Shown: positions 1 to 6,215 of the stretch, in pieces | Layout of the letters: each line of letters starts with the position of its first letter | Numbering within the stretch: the first letter of the stretch is position 1 | Assembly (NCBI GenBank): GCA_002104985.1 | Contig: MCGO01000414.1 | Coordinates: forward strand, 1 to 13,368 | Direction of reading: 5' to 3' | Source of the DNA: Rhizoclosmatium globosum | Taxonomy: Eukaryota > Chytridiomycota > Chytridiomycetes > Chytridiales > Chytriomycetaceae | Length of the DNA stretch: 13,368 bases | The notes under the pieces: model-generated | The model's input: only the letters and a program-made list of their open reading frames with translations | Told to the model about the DNA's origin: nothing | The model's database searches: none | Made by a program: the position numbers and the translations under genes

Positions 1-88
1 CCAGTTAATTCAACCCTCACATCCTTAAAATCTGAGTATGCAAATAGTTTCGTATGGTCCTGATACAGTCATTTCTACTCTGAGTTGA

Positions 89-904
89 GCCAGAAGTGTC
101 TCAGAGCCTGTTTCGTCAAGTGGTGTTGCCACAACACCAGTTGATTCAAACCTCCAATCCTTAAAATCAGAGTATGCAAACAGTTTTGTATGGTCCTTAT
201 ACAGTCATTTCTACTCTGAGTTGAGCCAGAAGTATCTCAGAGCCTCTTTCATTGAGTGGTGTTGCCACAACACCAGTTGATTCAAACCTCCAATCCATAA
301 AATCTGAGTATGCAAACAGTTTTGTATGGTCCTGATACAGTCATTTCTACTCTGAGTTGAACCAGAAGTTTCTCAGAGCCTGTTTCGTTGAGTGGTGTTG
401 CCACAACACCAGTTGATTCAAACCTCCAATCCTTAAAATCTGAGTATGCAAATAGTTTCGTATGGTCCTGATACAGTCATTTCTACTCTGAGTTGAGCCA
501 GAAGTGTCTCAGAGCCTGTTTCGTCAAGTGGTGTTGCCACAACACCAGTTGATTCAAACCTCAAATCCTTAAAATCAGAGTATGCAAACAGTTTTGTATG
601 GTCCTTATACAGTCATTTCTACTCTGAGTTGAGCCAGAAGTATCTCAGAGCCTCTTTCATTGAGTGGTGTTGCCACAACACCAGTTGATTCAAACCTCCA
701 ATCCATAAAATCTGAGTATGCAAACAGTTTTGTATGGTCCTGATACAGTCATTTCTACTCTGAGTTGAACCAGAAGTTTCTCAGAGCCTGTTTCGTTGAG
801 TGGTGTTGCCACAACACCAGTTGATTCAAACCTCCAATCCTTAAAATCTGAGTATGCAAACCGTTTTGTATGGTCCTTATACAGTCATTTCTACTCTGAG
901 TTGA
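89..904 (+). repeat. Two copies of a 3-monomer higher-order repeat, 408-bp period
   Basis: Diagnostic variants recur at exactly 408 bp, or 3 x 136. AAAATCAG occurs at 163 and 571, CCATAAAATC near 294 and 702, an A replacing G at the monomer start at 361 and 769, and ATGCAAATAG at 38 and 446. The unit order is monomer type a (TCAG, CGTCAAG), type b (GTATCTC, CATTGAG, CCATAAAA) and type c (ACCAGAAGTTTCTC, CGTTGAG). Copies span 89-496 and 497-904. The second copy loses the match in the last third of its third monomer, where AATAGTTTCG becomes AACCGTTTTG. Bases 1-88 look like the end of an earlier type c monomer. Types b and c appear again at 2563-2834. Confidence 0.85.
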
Positions 905-1549
905 GCCAGAAGTGTCTTATAGCCTGTTTCGTTGAGTGGTGTTGCCACAACACCAGTTGATTCAAACCTTCAATCCTTAAAACTAAGTATGCAAACAGTT
1001 ATGTATGGTCCTTATACAGTCATTTCTACTCTGAGTTGAGCCAGAAGTATCTCAGAGCCTCTTTCATTGAGTGGTGTTGCCACAACACCAGTTGATTCAA
1101 ACCTCAAATCCTTAAAATGTGAGTATGCAAACAGGTTTGTATGGTCTTTATACAGTCATTTCTACTCTGAGTTGAGCCAGAAGTATCTCAGAGCCTCTTT
1201 CATTGAGTGGTGTTGCCACAACACCAGTTGATTCAAACATCCAATCCTTAAAATCTGAGTATGCACAGCACACAGTTTTGTAAGGTCCTTATACATTCAT
1301 TTCTACTCTGAGTTGAGCCAGAAGTATCTCAGAGCCTGTTTTGTTGAGTGGTGATGCCACGACACCAGTTGATTCAAACCTCAAATCCTTAAAATCTGAG
1401 TATGCAAACCGTTTTGTATGGTCCTTATACAGTCATTTCTACTCTGAGTTGAGCCAGAAGTGTCTCAGAGCCTGTTTCGTCAAGTGGTGTTGCCACAACA
1501 CCAGTTGATTCAAACCTCAAATCCTTAAAATGTGAGTATGCAAACAGTT
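633..1549 (+). repeat. Long direct duplication, copy 1 (partner 2563-3610)
   Basis: From 633 to about 1237 this stretch matches 2563 to about 3167 at a fixed offset of 1930 bp. The match includes rare private variants: the AACTAAGTATG deletion, AGTTATGTATGG, GTGTCTTATAG and ACAGGTTTGTATGGTCTTT. It then diverges in one odd monomer (about 1238-1310, with CACAGCACACAG and TAAGGTCC). The match resumes at 1321 against 3382 (offset 2061), so copy 2 carries the equivalent of one additional monomer. Sharing several rare variants in order shows a segmental copy of about 0.9-1.05 kb rather than simple monomer similarity. Confidence 0.85.
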
Positions 1550-1817
1550 GTTTCTACTCATGACTTACTAAGGATGGCCCAGAGGCGAGCTCCTCTCGGA
1601 CCCTTTTGGGTGGTGGTTGGTGCTGTTCCTCAGCACCTTCCTCCTGTGTGTAGTGTCTTGTTTCATTGTCCTCTGAAATGTCTGTGTCGTCTGTGTCCAC
1701 CACATGTTGGCACCCTCCCAGTCTTCTGCGTCCTGTTGGTCTGTTTCACTGTCCTTTGTTATTGTTTCAGGGTTATAGCAGAATTCCTGTTCCCTTGCGT
1801 ATTGGTCCATGTATGTT
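1550..1817 (-). pseudogene. Inverted partial copy of the non-satellite insert, coding-like fragment, frame broken
   Basis: This is the reverse complement of about 4342-4601. On the minus strand an open frame runs from satellite sequence at 1843 down to a stop ending at 1568. Its middle part reads EDWEGANMWW and is rich in acidic residues, Gln and Thr. After the tandem Trp codons the frame parts from the right copy because of a one-base length difference (TGGTGGAC here, TGGTGGGAC at 4454-4462). The C-terminal half of each copy therefore reads differently until a further indel, and both later share the HRRKVLRNST stretch. The protein family is not recognised. No in-frame gene start of its own can be defined, because the ATG at the 5' edge lies within or next to satellite. 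It is most likely a non-functional fragment created by the inversion. Confidence 0.55.
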
Positions 1818-2384
1818 CCATACAAAACTGTTTGCATACTCACATTTTAAGGATTTGAGGTTTGAATCAACTGGTGTTGTGGCAACACCACTTGACAAAC
1901 AGGCTCTGAGACACTTCTGGTTCAACTCAGAGTAGAAATGACTGTATAAAGACCGTACAAAACTGTTTGCATACTCAGATTTTAAGGATTGGTATAAGGA
2001 CCATACAAAACTGTGTGCATACTCAGATTTTTAGGATTTGAGGTTTGAATCAACTGGTGTTGTGGCAACACCACTCAACGAAACAGGCTATAAGACACTT
2101 CTGGCTCAACTCAGAGTAGAAATGACTGTATAAGGACCATACAAAACGGTTTGCATACTCAGATTTTAAGGATTTGAGGTTTGAATCAACTGGTGTTGTG
2201 GCATCACCACTCAACAAAACAGGCTCTGAGATACTTCTGGCTCAACTCAGAGTAGAAATGACTGTATAAGGACCATACAAAACGGTTTGCATACTCAGAT
2301 TTTAAGGATTGGAGGTTTGAATCAACTGGTGTTGTGGCAACACCACTCAATGAAAGAGGCTCTGAGATACTTCTGGCTCAACTC
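1818..2384 (-). repeat. Reverse-orientation satellite monomers
   Basis: About four monomers run opposite to the rest of the window, readable on the plus strand as CCATACAAAACNGTTTGCATACTCA and GGTTTGAATCAACTGG landmarks. The junction near 1990 (AAGGATTGGTATAAGG) lacks most of one half-monomer and is the mirror of the junction at 4168/4169. One copy (around 2190-2215) carries GCATCACC where the right arm has GTTGCC on the other strand. These are the only reverse-oriented monomers in the window. Confidence 0.95.
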
Positions 2385-2562
2385 TGTTTCGTTGAGTGGT
2401 GTTGCCACAACACCAGTTGATTCAAACCTCAAATCCTTAAAATGTGAGTATGCAAACAGGTTTGTATGGTCTTTATACAGTCATTTCTACTCTGAGTTGA
2501 GCCAGAAGTATCTCAGAGCCTCTTTCATTGAGTGGTGTTGCCACAACACCAGTTGATTCAAA
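2385..2562 (+). repeat. Short direct satellite fragment with truncated monomer
   Basis: Direct orientation resumes within a few bases of 2384. The stretch matches 3670-3846 with only one base of length difference (ACAGGTTTG here, ACAGTTTG there). Shared variants are CGTTGAG, AATGTGAG, GGTCTTTATAC, GTATCTC and CTCTTTCATTG. It breaks off at TTGATTCAAA (2562), then jumps to base 1 of another monomer, so the monomer beginning at 2501 is only 62 bp long. Its last 69 bp (2494-2562) are also the reverse complement of 2316-2384, which gives a local foldback. Confidence 0.85.
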
Positions 2563-3777
2563 GCCAGAAGTATCTCAGAGCCTCTTTCATTGAGTGGTGT
2601 TGCCACAACACCAGTTGATTCAAACCTCCAATCCATAAAATCTGAGTATGCAAACAGTTTTGTATGGTCCTGATACAGTCATTTCTACTCTGAGTTGAAC
2701 CAGAAGTTTCTCAGAGCCTGTTTCGTTGAGTGGTGTTGCCACAACACCAGTTGATTCAAACCTCCAATCCTTAAAATCTGAGTATGCAAACCGTTTTGTA
2801 TGGTCCTTATACAGTCATTTCTACTCTGAGTTGAGCCAGAAGTGTCTTATAGCCTGTTTCGTTGAGTGGTGTTGCCACAACACCAGTTGATTCAAACCTT
2901 CAATCCTTAAAACTAAGTATGCAAACAGTTATGTATGGTCCTTATACAGTCATTTCTACTCTGAGTTGAGCCAGAAGTATCTCAGAGCCTCTTTCATTGA
3001 GTGGTGTTGCCACAACACCAGTTGATTCAAACCTCAAATCCTTAAAATGTGAGTATGCAAACAGGTTTGTATGGTCTTTATACAGTCATTTCTACTCTGA
3101 GTTGAGCCAGAAGTATCTCAGAGCCTCTTTCATTGAGTGGTGTTGCCACAACACCAGTTGATTCAAACCTCCAATCCTTAAAATCTGAGTATGCAAACCG
3201 TTTTGTATGGTCCTTATACAGTCATTTCTACTCTGAGTTGAGCCAGAAGTATCTCAGAGCCTGTTTCGTTGAGTGGTGATGCCACAACACCAGTTGATTC
3301 AAACCTCAAATCCTTAAAATCTGAGTATGCAAACCGTTTTGTATGGTCCTTATACAGTCATTTCTACTCTGAGTTGAGCCAGAAGTATCTCAGAGCCTGT
3401 TTTGTTGAGTGGTGATGCCACGACACCAGTTGATTCAAACCTCAAATCCTTAAAATCTGAGTATGCAAACCGTTTTGTATGGTCCTTATACAGTCATTTC
3501 TACTCTGAGTTGAGCCAGAAGTGTCTCAGAGCCTGTTTCGTCAAGTGGTGTTGCCACAACACCAGTTGATTCAAACCTCAAATCCTTAAAATGTGAGTAT
3601 GCAAACAGTTTTGTATGGTCCTTATACAGTCATTTCTACTCTGAGTTGAGCCAGAAGTGTCTCAGAGCCTGTTTCGTTGAGTGGTGTTGCCACAACACCA
3701 GTTGATTCAAACCTCAAATCCTTAAAATGTGAGTATGCAAACAGTTTGTATGGTCTTTATACAGTCATTTCTACTCT
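2563..3777 (+). repeat. 136-bp satellite array, second direct block (copy 2 of the long duplication to about 3610)
   Basis: Monomers start at 2563, 2699, 2835, 2970, 3106, 3242, 3378, 3514 and 3650. The order of rare variants repeats the block from 633, including the 135-bp monomer at 2835-2969. Copies at 3242-3513 carry GTGATGCC in place of GTGTTGCC, which breaks the internal dyad; the same variant occurs near 1352. Copies from 3514 on carry the AATGTGAG variant and lead into the right arm of the inverted repeat. No gene is seen. Confidence 0.95.
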
Positions 3778-4056
3778 GAGTTGAGCCAGAAGTATCTCAG
3801 AGCCTCTTTCATTGAGTGGTGTTGCCACAACACCAGTTGATTCAAACCTCCAATCCTTAAAATCTGAGTATGCAAACCGTTTTGTATGGTCCTTATACAG
3901 TCATTTCTACTCTGAGTTGAGCCAGAAGTATCTCAGAGCCTGTTTTGTTGAGTGGTGTTGCCACAACACCAGTTGATTCAAACCTCAAATCCTTAAAATC
4001 TGAGTATGCAAACCGTTTTGTATGGTCCTTATACAGTCATTTCTACTCTGAGTTGA

Positions 4057-4341
4057 GCCAGAAGTGTCTTAAGCCTGTTTCGTTGAGTGGTGTTGCCACA
4101 ACACCAGTTGATTCAAACCTCAAATCCTAAAATCTGAGTATGCACACAGTTTTGTATGGTCCTTATACCAATCCTTAAAATCTGAGTATGCAAACAGTTT
4201 TGTACGGTCTTTATACAGTCATTTCTACTCTGAGTTGAACCAGAAGTGTCTCAGAGCCTGTTTGTCAAGTGGTGTTGCCACAACACCAGTTGATTCAAAC
4301 CTCAATCCTTAAAATGTGAGTATGCAAACAGTTTTGTATGG
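4057..4341 (+). repeat. Satellite with internal deletion junction and truncated end
   Basis: The monomer starting at 4057 runs to TCCTTATAC (4168), then jumps directly to CAATCCTTAAAATC, joining about base 112 of one monomer to about base 67 of another. The last monomer (from 4239, beginning ACCAG) ends after TTTTGTATGG at 4341, about base 105, where non-satellite sequence starts. The jump is also present in the inverted copy near 1990. Confidence 0.88.
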
Positions 4342-4408
4342 AACATACATGGACCAATACGCAAGGAACAGGAATTCTGCTATAACCCTGAAACAATAAC
4401 AAAGGACA

Positions 4409-4597
4409 GTGAACAGACCAACAGGACGCAGAAGACTGGGAGGTGCCAACATGTGGTGGGACACAGACGACACAGACATTTCAGAGGACAATGAACAAGA
4501 CACTACACACAGGAGGAAGGTGCTGAGGAACAGCACAACCACACCAAAGGGTCCGAGAGGACTCGCCTCTGGGCCATCCTTAGTAAGTCATGAGTAG
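4409..4597 (+). pseudogene. C-terminal coding-like fragment, unknown protein, no proper start
   Basis: An open frame of 62 codons ends at TAG (4595-4597). Its first codon is GTG and there is no convincing start, so it is probably the tail of a longer protein. A short basic start (NRPTGRRR) is followed by GANMWW, an acidic Asp/Thr/Glu segment (DTDDTDISEDNEQD), then a basic HRRKVLRNST stretch, a Pro/Gly/Ser-rich tail and a terminal SHE. The inverted copy at 1550-1817 reads through the region before GANMWW in an acidic frame (EDWEGANMWW), whereas here a length difference puts that part in another frame. The original reading frame was therefore probably longer and continuous, and each copy now breaks it at a different place. 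That could be decay or uncorrected sequencing indels. I do not recognise the protein. An in-frame coding origin is an inference from composition and the well-placed stop, AATAAA and poly(A). Confidence 0.45.
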
Positions 4598-4671
4598 AAA
4601 CCAAACCTAGGGTGGTTCCCTTAAAAACTAGGGAGGGTCTAGATATATTTCTAGAACATGGGGTCGTTCCT

Positions 4672-4697
4672 CCCCCCCATACCCCCCCTCCCCCGGG
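4672..4697 (-). other. C-rich tract, possible G-quadruplex on the minus strand
   Basis: Runs of C7 (4672-4678), C7 (4682-4688) and C5 (4690-4694) are separated by one to three bases and followed by GGG. On the minus strand the long runs supply enough G triplets for an intramolecular quadruplex, since each G7 can be split into two triplets. The plus strand could form an i-motif. Exact run lengths are the kind of feature that sequencing often gets wrong. Confidence 0.5.
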
Positions 4698-4911
4698 CTG
4701 CTGTGTTAACTGCATCCAGCCACAAGACCAAGTTACGGGAAGGCCTCATGAGAATATGGAGTAATTGGTGGGAAGTAATTGTCGCGTAAGGGGATAGATG
4801 CTGAAAAGCACAGCAATGCTATCGGATCACTGGTTATACGGGCAGAATGGTTGCGTATTCAACCCAGGGAGTCGGAAAGTGTTATTTGATGGGCTGGAAA
4901 GTTTCATTGCA

Positions 4912-4917
4912 AATAAA
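4912..4917 (+). promoter_or_regulatory. Polyadenylation signal AATAAA
   Basis: A canonical AATAAA hexamer lies 19 nt before the A10 run at 4937-4946, within the usual 10-30 nt distance between signal and cleavage site. The A10 then reads as a retained genomic poly(A) tail, as in a retrocopy, rather than as a site still used for cleavage. Confidence 0.65.
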
Positions 4918-4936
4918 CAGAGCATGGTTGACTTGG

Positions 4937-4946
4937 AAAAAAAAAA
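4937..4946 (+). other. A10 run at the insert/satellite boundary
   Basis: Ten A residues sit directly between the insert and the first base of the homogeneous array (GAGCCAG from 4947). It is the longest A run in the window and is placed where a reverse-transcribed poly(A) tail would lie. Confidence 0.7.
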
Positions 4947-6196
4947 GAGCCAGAAGTGTCTCAGAGCCTGTTTCGTCAAGTGGTGTTGCCACAACACCAG
5001 TTGATTCAAACCTCAAATCCTTAAAATCTGAGTATGCAAACAGTTTGTATGGTCCTTATACAGTCATTTCTACTCTGAGTTGAGCCAGAAGTGTCTCAGA
5101 GCCTCTTTCATGAGTGGTGTTGCCACAACACCAGTTGATTCAAACCTCAATCCTTAAAATCTGAGTATGCAAACAGTTTTGTATGGTCCTTATACAGTCA
5201 TTTCTACTCTGAGTTGAGCCAGAAGTGTCTCAGAGCCTGTTTCGTCAAGTGGTGTTGCCACAACACCAGTTGATTCAAACCTCAAATCCTTAAAATCTGA
5301 GTATGCAAACAGTTTGTATGGTCCTTATACAGTCATTTCTACTCTGAGTTGAGCCAGAAGTGTCTCAGAGCCTGTTTCGTCAAGTGGTGTTGCCACAACA
5401 CCAGTTGATTCAAACCTCAAATCCTTAAAATCTGAGTATGCAAACAGTTTTGTATGGTCCTTATACAGTCATTTCTACTCTGAGTTGAGCCAGAAGTTCT
5501 CAGAGCCTGTTTCGTCAAGTGGTGTTGCCACAACACCAGTTGATTCAAACCTCAAATCCTTAAAATCTGAGTATGCAAACAGTTTTGTATGGTCCTTATA
5601 CAGTCATTTCTACTCTGAGTTGAGCCAGAAGTTCTCAGAGCCTGTTTCGTCAAGTGGTGTTGCCACAACACCAGTTGATTCAAACCTCAAATCCTTAAAA
5701 TCTGAGTATGCAAACAGTTTTGTATGGTCCTTATACAGTCATTTCTACTCTGAGTTGAGCCAGAAGTGTCTCAGAGCCTGTTTCGTCAAGTGGTGTTGCC
5801 ACAACACCAGTTGATTCAAACCTCAAATCCTTAAAATCTGAGTATGCAAACAGTTTTGTATGGTCCTTATACAGTCATTTCTACTCTGAGTTGAGCCAGA
5901 AGTGTCTCAGAGCCTGTTTCTCAAGTGGTGTTGCCACAACACCAGTTGATTCAAACCTCAAATCCTAAAATCTGAGTATGCAAACAGTTTTGTATGGTCC
6001 TTATACAGTCATTTCTACTCTGAGTTGAGCCAGAAGTGTCTCAGAGCCTGTTTCGTCAAGTGGTGTTGCCACAACACCAGTTGATTCAAACCTCAAATCC
6101 TTAAAATCTGAGTATGCAAACAGTTTTGTATGGTCCTTATACAGTCATTTCTACTCTGAGTTGAGCCAGAAGTGTCTCAGAGCCTGTTTCGTCAAG

Positions 6197-6215
6197 TGGT
6201 GTTGCCACAACACCA
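6197..6215. repeat. 19-bp perfect dyad inside each monomer (representative copy)
   Basis: TGGTGTTGCCACAACACCA is an 8-bp perfect inverted repeat around a CCA centre, at monomer bases 33-51. It is unchanged in nearly every monomer on both sides of the insert. The exceptions seen are the GTGATGCC copies near 1352, 2202, 3276 and 3412. This is one example from the monomer starting at 6165. It could be a protein-binding dyad or simply a hairpin; nothing in the sequence settles which. Confidence 0.8.

Larger units (their letters stand above)
1..1549 (+). repeat. 136-bp satellite array, left block (diverged)
   Basis: Tandem copies of a 136-bp monomer. Taking the GCCAGAAG landmark as base 1, monomers start at 89, 225, 361, 497, 633, 769, 905, 1040, 1176, 1317 and 1453, with a partial copy at each end. 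Spacing is 136 bp except 135 bp for 905-1039 (an altered AAACTAAG stretch) and 141 bp for 1176-1316 (an extra few bases around 1264-1272). Unlike the array after 4947, these copies differ mainly by substitutions: GTGTCTC, GTATCTC or GTTTCTC near base 8; CGTC, CGTTG, CATTG or TGTTG near base 26; and TCAG, TCTG or TGTG near base 80. This suggests an older or edge part of the array. The block stops mid-monomer at about base 97, where it joins inverted sequence. Strand is arbitrary and only marks monomer orientation. No gene is seen in it. Confidence 0.97.
1550..2384 (-). repeat. Left arm of a large inverted repeat (partner 3778-4601)
   Basis: This segment is the reverse complement of 3778-4601. 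It includes 268 bp of non-satellite DNA (1550-1817) and the adjoining reversed satellite (1818-2384). The arms are 835 and 824 bp. I count about a dozen differences, and their net length change adds up to the 11-bp difference. Most are single-base changes in short homopolymer or dinucleotide runs, for example GTTTCA against GTTCA and GTTCCC against GTTCC. Both arms share a private internal deletion junction, so the inversion copied an already rearranged template. The spacer between arms is 1393 bp. The outer junction at 1549/1550 falls inside a monomer with a short GTT overlap; the inner one near 2384 has a short CTC overlap. Confidence 0.93.
3778..4601 (+). repeat. Right arm of the large inverted repeat (satellite plus insert head)
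   Basis: This is the partner of 1550-2384. It comprises satellite (3778-4341, monomers starting at 3785, 3921, 4057 and 4239) and the first 260 bp of the non-satellite insert (4342-4601). Homology to the left arm stops after GAGTAGAAAC at 4601, while the insert itself continues to 4946. The right copy is therefore the more complete one and the probable source of the left copy. Confidence 0.93.
4598..4936 (+). other. Possible 3' UTR, 339 nt, no gene seen
   Basis: This stretch lies between the stop codon and the A10 run. It has a TCTAGA repeated around an AT-rich centre (4638-4655), a C-rich tract (4672-4694) and a small perfect stem GGTTG/CAACC with a 6-nt loop (4849-4864). Open frames across 4798-5083 exist on both strands, but they run from this segment straight into satellite and have no features of a protein. 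Its composition is more mixed and contains more CpG (GGTCG, TTACGG, GTCGCG, ATCGG, TACGG, TGCG, GTCGG) than the satellite, which fits a different origin. Confidence 0.5.
4342..4946 (+). other. Non-satellite insert with poly(A) end
   Basis: About 605 bp have no satellite similarity. In order they contain a coding-like stretch ending at a TAG stop (4595-4597), a non-coding stretch with a C-rich tract, an AATAAA (4912-4917) and an A10 run (4937-4946) immediately followed by satellite (GAGCCAGAAG from 4947). This order is what is expected for the 3' end of a processed transcript or a non-LTR retroelement. The upstream flank stops at about monomer base 105 and the downstream flank resumes within two bases of the monomer start, so about 28 bp of monomer are missing. 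No target-site duplication is evident. It could alternatively be the last exon and 3' UTR of a resident gene with satellite on both sides. Family unknown. Confidence 0.7.

Noticed and set aside
1745..1770. Pyrimidine-rich stretch ending in TTTCAG, like a splice acceptor on the plus strand of the inverted copy
   Set aside because: It is antisense to the coding-like frame and no matching exon follows; it enters satellite after about 50 bp.
1532..1935. Plus-strand hydrophobic, Cys-rich open frames over the inverted insert copy
   Set aside because: They are antisense to the acidic coding-like frame, are not consistent between the two copies because of the indels, and run into satellite.
3945..4130. 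61-codon plus-strand frame
   Set aside because: It lies wholly in satellite monomers and repeats the same translated motif.
4583..4588. GTAAGT splice donor just before the stop
   Set aside because: The preceding bases are TTA rather than AG. The frame continues to a stop 7 bp later, followed by a plausible 3' UTR, so no exon end is needed.
4309..4715. Minus-strand open frames across the insert
   Set aside because: They are the antisense of the plus-strand coding-like frame and lack support from the stop, AATAAA and poly(A) order, which is on the plus strand.
4840..4870. tRNA or tRNA-derived SINE suggested by the GGTTG/CAACC stem with a 6-nt loop
   Set aside because: There is no B-box consensus, no 7-nt T loop, and no partner acceptor or anticodon stems.
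4342..4946. DNA transposon with terminal inverted repeats
   Set aside because: No inverted termini or target-site duplication could be found at the two ends of the insert.
4949..5084. CENP-B box in the TTTCGTCAAGTGG part of the monomer
   Set aside because: TTCG matches, but the required central A and the CGGG half are absent.
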